64,000 nucleotides of DNA from Betaproteobacteria bacterium (GTDB lineage: Bacteria; Pseudomonadota; Gammaproteobacteria; Burkholderiales; Casimicrobiaceae): NCBI GenBank assembly GCA_016717855.1, contig JADKEV010000001.1, positions 248,001 through 312,000 on the forward strand, given 5' to 3'. Shown here piece by piece: positions 31,166 through 39,151 of the stretch (position 1 is its first letter; the number at the start of each line of letters is the position of its first letter). A model generated the notes under the pieces. That model saw only the letters and a program-made list of their open reading frames with translations, did not search any database and was not told where the DNA came from. The translations under genes and the position numbers were made by a program.

Positions 31166-31940
31166 TACACCGGCGGGACACCCCGCGGCCGCGGCGATCC
31201 GTGCGATCGCCATCGATCTCGATGGCACGCTGCTCGACACCATTGCCGAACTCGCGCAGGCGATCAATTCGATGCTGGCGCGGCTCGGGGATGCCGGATC
31301 CGCGCCGGCCGGACTGCGCCCGGTGATCGCCGCGCTGCGCTTCGCAGCGCTTCCCGACGCCACCGTCCGCAACATGGTCGGCAAGGGGATCGTGAACCTC
31401 GTCAACCGGGCGCTGGGGGCGTCGACCGGGACGGCGCCGTCGCCCGAACTCTCCGCTCACGCGCTGGCCGTCTACCAGGAGTGCTACTTCGCGCTGCTGG
31501 GCACGACGACGGCGCCCTACCCCGGCGTAATCGCCGGGCTGGACCGGATGCGCGCGATGGGCCTGCCGCTCGCGTGCGTGACCAACAAGGCCACGCGCTT
31601 CACGCTGCCGCTGCTGCAGCACGCCGGAATGCTCGGCCGTTTCGACCACATCGTGTGTGGCGACACGTACGAGCAGCGGAAGCCCCACCCCATGCCGCTC
31701 CTGAAGACCGCGGAGAAATTCGGCTGCGCGCCGCACGAACTGCTGATGATCGGCGACTCGGTCAACGACGTCGCGGCGGCGCGGGCCGCCGGCTGCCCGG
31801 TGCTGTGCGTGCCCTACGGCTACAACGAGGGCGAACCCGTGGACAAACTCGATTTCGATGGTATGATTCCCACCCTGTCGGACGCGTGCGACTGGATCGA
31901 TGACCGCTCCAGGCACAGCGCCTCCGCCGACCAGACATGA
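31152..31940 (+). CDS. gph: Phosphoglycolate phosphatase (HAD family)
   Basis: A 262-residue HAD hydrolase that removes phosphate from 2-phosphoglycolate. The HAD motifs are IAIDLDGTLLDT (nucleophile Asp), ACVTNK, RKPHPMPL and MIGDSVNDV. No ATG fits the frame upstream of motif I; TTG 31152 gives LPLPDTPAGHPAAAAIRAIAIDLDG and is taken as the start, overlapping rpe by 14 bases. The stop TGA at 31938-31940 overlaps the ATG of the trp leader peptide, so gph translation may be coupled to it. Confidence 0.93.
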   Translation: MPLPDTPAGHPAAAAIRAIAIDLDGTLLDTIAELAQAINSMLARLGDAGSAPAGLRPVIAALRFAALPDATVRNMVGKGIVNLVNRALGASTGTAPSPELSAHALAVYQECYFALLGTTTAPYPGVIAGLDRMRAMGLPLACVTNKATRFTLPLLQHAGMLGRFDHIVCGDTYEQRKPHPMPLLKTAEKFGCAPHELLMIGDSVNDVAAARAAGCPVLCVPYGYNEGEPVDKLDFDGMIPTLSDACDWIDDRSRHSASADQT

Positions 31941-32011
31941 CGCCGATCACCCTCTCCGTTGCCGCCAAACTCTCTCCCGCCTCGCGCTGGTGGTGGCGGC
32001 CGGCCGCCTGA
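31937..32011 (+). CDS. trpL: trp operon leader peptide with three consecutive Trp codons
   Basis: ATG 31937 to TGA 32009-32011 encodes 24 residues beginning MTPITLSVAAKL and ending SRWWWRPAA. Three tandem Trp codons (TGG x3) are at 31988-31996, about 110 bases before trpE. A run of Trp codons in a short ORF directly upstream of anthranilate synthase is the signature of ribosome-mediated attenuation: the ribosome stalls when charged tRNA-Trp is scarce. The start overlaps the gph stop (ATGA) and has no strong Shine-Dalgarno sequence, so it may be translated by reinitiation. This ORF is too short for usual gene callers. Confidence 0.8.
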   Translation: MTPITLSVAAKLSPASRWWWRPAA

Positions 32012-32078
32012 TCATCCGCGTTCGCGCGCCCGCCCGGGCGCACCAAAGACAATCCGATTCCAAGCACCAACCGGCGGC
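31995..32078 (+). promoter_or_regulatory. Candidate trp attenuator RNA structures
   Basis: Two strong inverted repeats follow the Trp codons: GGCGGCC/GGCCGCC at 31995-32008, overlapping the end of the leader ORF, and GCGCCCG-CC-CGGGCGC at 32026-32041. A further segment GGCGGC at 32073-32078 can pair with GCCGCC at 32003-32008, giving an alternative fold. These could act as mutually exclusive structures. No T-run follows the 32026-32041 hairpin, so a classical intrinsic terminator is not shown; Rho-dependent or translational control is possible. Confidence 0.5.
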
Positions 32079-32105
32079 AAGCAAAGCGCCGACGAGAGAC
32101 TTGCC

Positions 32106-33587
32106 ATGACCGAAGTCGAATTCCGCGCGCTGGCGCAACAGGGCTACAACCGCATTCCGCTGACCATCGAGGCGTTTGCCGACCTCGACACCCCGCTTTC
32201 GCTGTACCTGAAGCTGGCCAACGAACCGTACACCTACCTGCTGGAGTCGGTGGTCGGCGGCGAGCGCTTCGGCCGCTACTCGTTCATCGGCCTGCCGGCG
32301 CGCACGCTGTTGCGCGTGCGCGGCAACAGCGTCGAAGTCGAGACCGGCGGCAAGGTTGTCGAATCGTTCGAAGGCAATCCGCTGGATTTCATCGCCCGCT
32401 ACCAGGAGCGCTTCAAGGTCGCGCCGCAGCTGGGCCTGCCGCGCTTCTGCGGCGGGCTCGCCGGCTACTTCGGCTACGACACCATCCGCTACATCGAGCC
32501 CCGGCTGGCCGGCACGCCCAAGCCGGATCCGATCGGCGTGCCCGACATCATGCTGATGCTCACCGAAGAGCTCGCTGTCATCGACAACCTGTCGGGCAAG
32601 ATCTACCTGATCGTGTACGCGGACCCGCGCCAGCCCGACTCGTTCCTGTACGCCCAGCAGCGCCTGCGCGAGCTGCGGATGAAATTGCGCCAGCCGGTCG
32701 AGATTCCGTACAGCCGGGCCAGCATGGCCACGCCGGTCTCGACCGAGTTCGAACACGATGACTACATCCGCGCGGTCGGCCGCGCCAAGGACTACATCGC
32801 CGCCGGCGACGTGATGCAGGTGCAGATCGGACAGCGCATCAGGAAGCCGTTCCGGGACTCGCCCTTGTCGCTGTACCGGGCGCTGCGCTCGCTGAATCCT
32901 TCGCCGTACATGTACTTCTATCACTTCGGCGACTTCCACGTGGTCGGCGCCTCGCCCGAGATACTGGTGCGGCACGAGCGCGTCGCCGCCGGACACACGG
33001 TCACCATCCGGCCGCTGGCGGGCACGCGGCCGCGCGGGTCGACGCCGGAGCAGGACGCGGCGCTGGGCGCCGAACTCCTCGCGGACCCCAAGGAGATCGC
33101 CGAACACGTGATGCTGATCGACCTGGCGCGCAACGACATCGGGCGCATCGCCGCGACCGGCAGCGTCAAGGTCACCGACCAGATGGTGGTCGAGCGCTAC
33201 TCGCACGTGATGCACATCGTCTCCAACGTCGAGGGCACATTGAAGCCCGGCCTCACCGCGCTCGACGTGCTCAAGGCGACGTTTCCCGCGGGGACGCTCT
33301 CGGGCGCGCCGAAGATCCGCGCTATGGAGATCATCGACGAACTGGAGCCGACCAAGCGCGGCATCTACGGCGGCGCCTGCGGCTACCTCTCCTTCCAGGG
33401 CGACATGGACCTGGCGATCGCGATTCGTACCGGCATCGTCAAGGACGGCATGCTCTACGTGCAGGCCGCCGCCGGCATCGTCGCCGACTCGGTGCCCGAG
33501 AGCGAGTGGAAGGAAACCGAGAGCAAGGCGCGGGCCGTGCTGCGCGCCGCCGAGCAGGTGCAGATGGGCCTGGACGCGGAGCTGTGA
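32106..33587 (+). CDS. trpE: Anthranilate synthase component I
   Basis: A 493-residue large subunit that converts chorismate to anthranilate with ammonia supplied by TrpG. The N-terminal domain has LLESVVGGERFGRYSFIG, the conserved feedback/tryptophan-binding LLES motif. The chorismate domain shows GDVMQVQIGQRI, IRPLAGTRPRG, LIDLARNDIGR, FPAGTLSGAPKIRAMEIIDELE and GGACGYLSFQGDMDLAIAIRT. ATG 32106 is chosen because it gives the usual N-terminus (MTEVEFRALAQQGYNRIPLT). It is followed by trpG 37 bases downstream. Confidence 0.97.
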   Translation: MTEVEFRALAQQGYNRIPLTIEAFADLDTPLSLYLKLANEPYTYLLESVVGGERFGRYSFIGLPARTLLRVRGNSVEVETGGKVVESFEGNPLDFIARYQERFKVAPQLGLPRFCGGLAGYFGYDTIRYIEPRLAGTPKPDPIGVPDIMLMLTEELAVIDNLSGKIYLIVYADPRQPDSFLYAQQRLRELRMKLRQPVEIPYSRASMATPVSTEFEHDDYIRAVGRAKDYIAAGDVMQVQIGQRIRKPFRDSPLSLYRALRSLNPSPYMYFYHFGDFHVVGASPEILVRHERVAAGHTVTIRPLAGTRPRGSTPEQDAALGAELLADPKEIAEHVMLIDLARNDIGRIAATGSVKVTDQMVVERYSHVMHIVSNVEGTLKPGLTALDVLKATFPAGTLSGAPKIRAMEIIDELEPTKRGIYGGACGYLSFQGDMDLAIAIRTGIVKDGMLYVQAAAGIVADSVPESEWKETESKARAVLRAAEQVQMGLDAEL

Positions 33588-33624
33588 TGGACACGACATT
33601 GAACTCTTGCGCCGGGGCTGCATC

Positions 33625-34191
33625 ATGCTGCTGATGATCGACAACTACGACTCCTTTACCTACAACCTGGTCCAGTACTTCGGGGAACTGGGCGAGGACG
33701 TGCACGTGTACCGCAACGACGCGCTTTCCGTCGCCGACGTCGCCGCGCTTCAACCCACGCGCATCGTCATCTCGCCCGGTCCCTGCACGCCGAACGAGGC
33801 CGGGATCTCGGTGCCATTGATCCGTGAATTCGCCGGACGCATCCCGATCCTGGGCGTATGCCTGGGCCACCAGAGCATAGGCCAGGCGTTTGGCGGCAGG
33901 ATCATCCGCGCGCAGAAAGTGATGCACGGGAAGAACTCGGCGATCACGCACGGCGACACCGGTGTGTTCCGCGGCCTGCCCTCGCCGCTGTCGGCGACCC
34001 GCTATCATTCGTTGGTGATCGAACGGGCGTCGCTGCCGGAGTGCCTCGTCGTCACCGCCGAATCCGAGGACGGCGAGATCATGGGCGTGCGCCACAAGTC
34101 GCTGCCGGTCGAAGGCGTGCAATTCCATCCCGAAGCGATACTGACCGAACACGGGCACGCGATGCTCCGGAATTTTCTCGAATCGAACTGA
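33625..34191 (+). CDS. trpG: Anthranilate synthase component II (glutamine amidotransferase)
   Basis: A 188-residue class I glutamine amidotransferase that supplies ammonia to TrpE. It begins MLLMIDNYDSFTYNLVQYF. The catalytic triad is visible as the nucleophile in GVCLGHQ (C79) and the His-Glu pair in GVQFHPE near residue 170. SPGPCTPNEAG forms the oxyanion loop. ATG 33625 is preferred over a TTG six codons upstream, since the family starts at this MLLMIDN sequence. trpD follows 11 bases after the stop. Confidence 0.97.
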   Translation: MLLMIDNYDSFTYNLVQYFGELGEDVHVYRNDALSVADVAALQPTRIVISPGPCTPNEAGISVPLIREFAGRIPILGVCLGHQSIGQAFGGRIIRAQKVMHGKNSAITHGDTGVFRGLPSPLSATRYHSLVIERASLPECLVVTAESEDGEIMGVRHKSLPVEGVQFHPEAILTEHGHAMLRNFLESN

Positions 34192-34202
34192 CAGGAACCA
34201 TC

Positions 34203-35233
34203 ATGGCCATCACTCCGCACGAAGCATTGCAGCGCACGATCGAGCACCGTGAGATATTCCACGACGAGATGCTGTCGCTGATGCGGCAGATCATGGCGGG
34301 CGAAGTCTCGCCGCTGATGACCGCCGCGATCATCACGGGTCTGCGCGTGAAGAAGGAAACCATAGGCGAGATTGCCGCCGCTGCGCAGGTCATGCGCGAG
34401 CTCGCGACCAGGGTCGCCGTCCCGGACGAGTCGAACTTCGTCGACATCGTCGGCACCGGCGGCGACGGCTCGCACACCTTCAACATCTCGACCGCGACCA
34501 TGTTCGTCGTCGCCGGCGCGGGCGCAAAGGTGGCCAAGCACGGCAACCGCGGCGTGTCGTCCAAGTCCGGCAGCGCCGACGTGCTCGAAGCGCTGGGCGT
34601 GAACATCATGCTCAAGCCCGAGCAGATCGCGGCATCGATCCGGGAGACCGGCATCGGCTTCATGTTCGCGCCCAGCCATCATTCGGCGATGAAGAACGTG
34701 GCCCCGGTGCGCAAGGAACTCGGCATACGCACCATCTTCAACATCCTGGGGCCGCTGACCAATCCGGCCGGCGCGCCCAACCAGCTGCTGGGGTGTTCCA
34801 TCCCGACCTGGTCGGCATCCACGTGCGCGTGCTCGAGCGCCTGGGCAGCAATCACGTGCTGGTCGTCTACGGCAAGGACGGGATGGACGAGGTTTCGCTG
34901 GGCGCGGCGACCATGGTGGGCGAGTTGAAGGACGGCAAGATCACCGAGTACGAAATCCACCCGGAAGACTTCGGCCTGCGCATGGTCTCCAACCGCGGCC
35001 TCAAGGTCGACAGCGCGCTGGAATCGCGCGACATGGTGATCGAGGCGCTGTCGAACAAGGAAGGCACGCCGCGCGAAATCGTCACCCTCAATGCCGGCGT
35101 CGCGCTGTACGCGGCCAACGTCGTGTCCTCGATCGGCGAGGGCATCAAGCGCGCGCGCGAAGTCATCGCCAGCGGCGCGGCGCGGGACAAGCTGGACGCG
35201 TTCGCGCGCTTCACCAGCCAGTTTGCCCGGTGA
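34203..35233 (+). CDS. trpD: Anthranilate phosphoribosyltransferase; one frameshift
   Basis: Transfers phosphoribose from PRPP to anthranilate. The expected product is 343 residues. The first part carries DIVGTGGDGSHTFNIST (PRPP-binding GTGGD) and KHGNRGVSSKSGSADVLEALG. Coding breaks after NQLLG at 34790-34793, where the run should be GGGGG for LLGVFHPDLVG. It resumes in another frame with VFHPDLVGIHVRVLERLGSNHVLVVYGKDGMDE. The length (1031 bases) fits one lost base. No stop or rearrangement other than this single indel is seen, so the gene is probably functional. Confidence 0.95.
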
Positions 35234-35240
35234 GGCGCCG

Positions 35241-35589
35241 ATGATCGCGGTGATCTTCGAAGTCTTTCCGGCCGAGGGCAAGCGCCAGGCGTATCTCGAC
35301 CTGGCAGCCGCCCTGCGACCGCTGCTGGAGAAAGGTCGACGGCTTCATTTCCATCGAACGGTTCGAAAGTCTTACCACACCAGGCAAGCTGCTTTCGCTG
35401 ACGTTCTGGCGCGACGAGGAGTCGCTCGCCGCGTGGCGCAACATGGCCGAGCATCGCGCAGCGCAAGGCCGGGGCCGCGGCGAACTGTTCGACGACTACC
35501 GGCTGCGCGTCGCGGGCGTGGTGCGCGACTACGGGATGTTCGAGCGCGACCAGGCGCCGCCCGACAGCCGCGCGCTGCACGACCGCTGA
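35241..35589 (+). CDS. Antibiotic-biosynthesis-monooxygenase (ABM) domain protein; one frameshift
   Basis: A small ferredoxin-like-fold protein of the ABM/heme-oxygenase-like group, 115 residues when repaired. The start reads MIAVIFEVFPAEGKRQAYLD and, after the break, VDGFISIERFESLTTPGKLL and SLTFWRDEESLAAWRNMAEH. The frame changes at 35331-35333, where GAGAAAGGTC has one base too many. The gene lies between trpD and trpC (7 and 3 bases from them), so it is part of the trp transcript. ABM proteins include quinol monooxygenases and heme-degrading enzymes; which applies here cannot be told. Confidence 0.8.
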
Positions 35590-35592
35590 CCC

Positions 35593-36391
35593 ATGTCCGA
35601 CATCCTCGACCGGATCCTGGCCGTCAAGGCCGCCGAGGTCGACGCGGCGCTCCGCGCTTGCCCCTTGGCCACGATGCGCGAGCGCGCCGGGGCGGGGGCG
35701 CCGGTCCGCGACTTCGCGGGCGCGCTGCGCGCGAAGATCGCCGCGGGCGCCGCCGCCGTGATCGCCGAGATCAAGAAAGCCAGCCCGAGCAAGGGCGTGC
35801 TGCGCGCGGACTTCGATCCGCCCGCCATCGCCGCTCGCTACGCGGCCGGCGGCGCGGCATGCCTGTCGGTGCTAACCGACCGCCAGTTCTTCCAGGGCGC
35901 GCCCGAATACCTGGCCGCCGCGCGGGCCGCATGCGCGCTGCCAGCGCTGCGCAAGGACTTCATCATCGACCCTTACCAGGTGTACGAAGCCCGGGCGCTG
36001 GGGGCGGACTGCGTCCTGCTCATTGTCGCGGCGCTGGACTCGGCGCGATTGCGCGACCTGGAGGCGCTGGCGCTCGATCTCGGCATGGCGGTGCTGGTCG
36101 AGGTCCACGACGCGGCCGAACTCGATGTCGCGTTGCAGCTCGCCACGCCGCTGGTCGGCATCAACAACCGCAACCTGCGGACGTTCGAAGTCACGCTGGA
36201 GACCACGCTCGGCCTGCTGCCGCGCATCCCGCCGGAGCGGCTGGTGATCACCGAAAGCGGAATCCTGGCGCGCGCGGACGTGGCCCGGATGCGGGCCGCC
36301 CGGGTCGACGCGTTCCTGGTCGGCGAAGCGTTCATGCGGGCGCCCGATCCGGGCGCGGCGCTGCGGGAATTGTTCGGGGGCCGCCCCATAA
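35593..36391 (+). CDS. trpC: Indole-3-glycerol phosphate synthase; probable 3'-end frameshift
   Basis: A TIM-barrel enzyme closing the indole ring. Motifs are AVIAEIKKASPSKG, the catalytic Lys in LRKDFIIDPYQV, LVEVHDAAELDVAL, LVGINNRNLRTFEV and VITESGILARADV. As written, the frame runs on to 36528, into the convergent trmB gene, giving an odd 46-residue basic tail. Removing one G from the GGGGG run at 36376-36380 gives LFGAAP and a TAA stop at 36389-36391, a 265-residue protein of normal family length. The end coordinate assumes this correction. trpF, trpB and trpA are not in the window. Confidence 0.9.
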
Positions 36392-36481
36392 GGGTTGAAC
36401 GCCCTGCCCAACCCCTCGATCTTGCAAACGCGACCAGAGTCGGGAAGCGACCGGAATGCGGCCGAACGGCAACCGCGCCGC

Positions 36482-37211
36482 TCACCGCCGCCGGAAGACC
36501 AGGTCCCAGACGCCGTGCCCGAGCTTGATGCCCCGATGCTCGAACTTGGTCAGCGGACGGTAGTCCGGCCGCGGCGCGAATCCGGCCGCTGTGTTGGCGA
36601 GCAGCGGTTCCGCGGACAGCACTTCCAGCATTTGCAGCGCGTACTCTTCCCAGTCGGTCGCCAGATGCAGATAGCCGCCCGCCCGCAGCCGCGATGCCAG
36701 CAGCGCGACGAAAGCCGGCTGGATCAGCCGCCGCTTGTGATGCCGCTTCTTGGGCCACGGGTCGGGGAAAGAACACGTGGATGCCCGCCAGCGAGTCGGG
36801 CGCGAGCATGTGGCGCACGACTTCGACCGCGTCGTGCTGGACGATGCGCACGTTCGCCAGGCCTGTTTCGTCGATCTGCCGCAGCAGTGCGCCCACCCCC
36901 GGCGTATGCACTTCGACGCCCAGGAAACCAATGTCCGGCAGGGTCTGCGCGATCCGCGCCGTCGTCTCGCCCATGCCGAAGCCGATCTCGAGCACCGTGG
37001 GCGCGGCCCGGCCGAAAACCGCGGCGAAGTCGAGCGCCGCCGGCTGGTACGGGACGCCGAACCGGGGCAGCAGCGTCTCGACCGCGCGCGATTGCGCGGG
37101 CGACGTCCGCCCCTGCCGCAGCACGTAGCTCCTGATAGCGCGGCGCGGCGCGATGCCGGCCCCGGGCTCGCCTGCCACCCCGGCGGGCACGGGGTCAGCG
37201 CCCGGCTTCAT
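36482..37211 (-). CDS. trmB: tRNA (guanine-N7-)-methyltransferase; one frameshift
   Basis: A SAM-dependent enzyme that makes m7G46 in tRNA; about 243 codons after correction. The N-terminal part has VLEIGFGMGETTA (SAM motif I) and FLGVEVHTPGVGALL. The frame breaks in the signature IHVFFPDPWPKKRHHKRRL at the GGGG run 36764-36767 (one extra base). It continues with QPAFVALLASRLRAGGYLHLATDWEEYA and ends KFEHRGIKLGHGVWDLVFRRR. ATG 37211 overlaps the end of the upstream gene by 17 bases. It converges on trpC. Confidence 0.94.
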
Positions 37212-37920
37212 CGATGGTCCACTCGGAGTCGGAGAGCTTGAGCAGCCGCGGCCTGGCGCGCACCAGCACCAGTTCGCCCGGATCCGCCAGCCGGCGGCGG
37301 GGCGCCGCGACGCTGTATTCGATCGCCAGCGTCGTGGCATCGCGCCAGGCGACATCGGCCTCGTACCACTTCTCGGGGGGCTTGAAACTCCGTTCGCGCA
37401 CCATGCGCTCGCCCTCGAAGCGCCAGACCTGGATCAGGTTCGCGCACTGCTTGTCGCAGAGGTCGGCGACCAGGAAGCGCCGGCCGTCCGGCGCCAGCAG
37501 CGGCTCGGCCGCCACCTTGATTTGCGTGCCCCGGTCCAGGTCGATCACCAGATAGTATTCGCCCACGTCGGTCGTTACCGAGACGATGGCGGTTTTCCGC
37601 GGTACCCAGTAATCCCAGAACGCATGCGCGCGATAGGGCTTACCCGTTTCGTCGTCGGGGTCGCCTTCGTCGCGCAGCTCCACAGGTGGCGTGCCCGCGC
37701 GGGTCTTCAGGCGCAGCACCCGGCCATCGCGCGTGGCGACAGCCGGAAACTGCCGGATCTGCCCGGTCTCCAGCAGCCGCTCGCAGTGCGCCGCGTTATC
37801 GGCCTCGTCGCACGCCTTCAGAATCGCCTGGTTGGACGGCGGAGCGGCTGCCGCTACGGCGGACAGCAGCGCCAGCAATGCGAGCGCCCCGCGCAACACC
37901 CGCCGGCCGTCAGCCGTCAT
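37195..37920 (-). CDS. Secreted protein of unknown function
   Basis: A 241-residue protein with an N-terminal signal peptide (VLRGALALLALLSAVAAAAPPS) and a mixed alpha/beta mature part. Features are CDEADNAAHCERLLETG near the start, DDETGKPYRAHAFWDYWVPRKTAIVSVTTDVGEYYLVIDLD in the middle and LCDKQCANLIQVWRFEGERMVRER later, with a few cysteines that may form disulfides. No known family is recognised. The start overlaps the CWC gene by 11 bases and the stop overlaps trmB by 17, so the three genes are probably translated from one message. Confidence 0.75.
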   Translation of the reverse strand: MTADGRRVLRGALALLALLSAVAAAAPPSNQAILKACDEADNAAHCERLLETGQIRQFPAVATRDGRVLRLKTRAGTPPVELRDEGDPDDETGKPYRAHAFWDYWVPRKTAIVSVTTDVGEYYLVIDLDRGTQIKVAAEPLLAPDGRRFLVADLCDKQCANLIQVWRFEGERMVRERSFKPPEKWYEADVAWRDATTLAIEYSVAAPRRRLADPGELVLVRARPRLLKLSDSEWTIDEAGR

Positions 37921-38107
37921 GTCGGGCCGCGATGGTCGTCGCGCCCCCCGGTTGCGCGGCGAGCCGCGCCGCCAGGCACTCCGGGCATAGGCAGTCCTGC
38001 AGCGGAACGAGGGTTTGCAGCGGCGGCAGCGCCGCGCACCAGCAAGGCTCGCCGGTTTCGCGCATGCCGCAGGTGAAGGTTTCTCCACAGAAGGAACAGG
38101 TAGCCAT
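37910..38107 (-). CDS. Cysteine-rich CWC family protein
   Basis: A 65-residue protein matching the Cysteine-rich CWC family. It has two N-terminal cysteines (MATCSFCGETFTCG), the name-giving CWC triplet (GEPCWCAALPPL), then CLCPECLAARL. The nine cysteines suggest zinc or metal binding. The function of the family is not known. It is translationally coupled with the secreted protein downstream. Confidence 0.85.
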   Translation of the reverse strand: MATCSFCGETFTCGMRETGEPCWCAALPPLQTLVPLQDCLCPECLAARLAAQPGGATTIAARHDG

Positions 38108-38225
38108 GCCGGGTCAATCGATCTGGAAGGGAAGCCCGTATTGTAGCCGCCGGCCGCAGTGGCTCCCGGACAGGCCCCGCGATTGGCGCCAGGTCCGGCA
38201 AGGATCGCGGCGGCGGGCGCGGCGC

Positions 38226-38402
38226 CTACTCGCGATACTTGCGCATCGCCGAGCGCAACGTGTTGAGATGCGCGCCGAAGCGCGTACAGGCCTCGCACAA
38301 GGACAGATGCAGGCGCAGTGCGGCGCGCTGGGCCAGCGTCAATTTCCGGTCCTGCGCCTGCGAGATCAGCCGGCTGGCTTCCTTGCAGGTCAGCTTGCGC
38401 AT
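38226..38402 (-). CDS. Zinc-finger anti-sigma factor (zf-HC2 type)
   Basis: A 58-residue protein starting MRKLTCKEASRLISQAQDR, with the ZAS metal motif H-x3-C-x2-C in LHLSLCEACTRF. It lies immediately downstream of an ECF sigma gene, the usual arrangement for a cognate anti-sigma. It has no transmembrane segment, so it is a soluble regulator, as in several Zn-dependent redox-sensing anti-sigmas. An alternative TTG start at 38441 would overlap the sigma gene; ATG 38402 fits the family better. Confidence 0.8.
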   Translation of the reverse strand: MRKLTCKEASRLISQAQDRKLTLAQRAALRLHLSLCEACTRFGAHLNTLRSAMRKYRE

Positions 38403-38415
38403 CGCCTGGGCGCGC

Positions 38416-38991
38416 TCAGCCGGCGGTTTCGGCACGGGCAAACCAGTTCTGTTCGAGGCACTTGCGCAACAACATCCGCGCGCGATAGAGAATGACCCAC
38501 AGATGAGTCGCCGTAATCTGCAATTCCTTGCAGATTTCGTCGGACTCCAACCCCATCACCTCGTGGAGCATGAACACCCTTGCGGTGTTGGGAGGCAGCC
38601 GCTCGAGGCAGAAGTCGATCATGTCCATGAACTGCTTCTGCTCCAGGTCGCGCTCCGGATTGCGCCAGTCGGCGGGCTTCGACTCCCAATGGTCATGGTC
38701 GTGCTCGCTGAAGAACACGTCCAGGTCGTCGATGTCGCCCTCGCCTCCCATGGCCGGGACCGCCGGTTCCCTGGCGCTCCGGCGTATGGCGTCGATGATC
38801 TTGTGCTTGAGTATCCCGGTCAGCCAGGACTTGACCGATGACTTGCCGGCATAGCTGTCCTGACTTTCCAGCGCGGCGAGTATTGTTTCCTGGACGACGT
38901 CTTCGGCCCGCTCGCGTTCGGGGAGCTGCAACCGGGCAATGCGCAGCAGGTAAGCGCGCTGGGCATTCACCGCAGCGGCGAAATCGGACAT
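38416..38991 (-). CDS. ECF-type RNA polymerase sigma factor
   Basis: A 191-residue sigma factor. Region 2 covers AYLLRIARLQLPERERAEDVVQETILAALESQD and SSVKSWLTGILKHKIIDAIRR. An acidic, His-rich linker (DVFFSEHDHDHWESKP) follows. Region 4 is CLERLPPNTARVFMLHEVMGLESDEICKELQITATHLWVILYRAR. The start MSDFAAAVNAQRAYLL (ATG 38991) is the form usual in betaproteobacterial homologues, though two ATGs at 39021 and 39024 are in frame. Its own target promoters cannot be deduced from this window. Confidence 0.93.
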   Translation of the reverse strand: MSDFAAAVNAQRAYLLRIARLQLPERERAEDVVQETILAALESQDSYAGKSSVKSWLTGILKHKIIDAIRRSAREPAVPAMGGEGDIDDLDVFFSEHDHDHWESKPADWRNPERDLEQKQFMDMIDFCLERLPPNTARVFMLHEVMGLESDEICKELQITATHLWVILYRARMLLRKCLEQNWFARAETAG

Positions 38992-39151
38992 CGGGCATTC
39001 CGCAGAATCGACGAGTACCATCATAGCGGTACATCCCGGTCCGCGAAAGCACCGGTTGGGCGGGAGGCATGCATCCCGTTGCGCAGGCAAACAAACAGAC
39101 ACGGGTCCTGCGCCTTGTAGGAAAATGGCGTCCGGTTGATGGAGAGAGCGC

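Noticed and set aside
32026..32041. Hairpin before trpE as a classical intrinsic terminator
   Set aside because: Strong stem but no T-run after it, so it is listed only as a candidate attenuator structure.
31947..33644. 565-codon open frame antisense to trpE
   Set aside because: Composition is that of a reverse-complement shadow; trpE motifs are complete on the plus strand.
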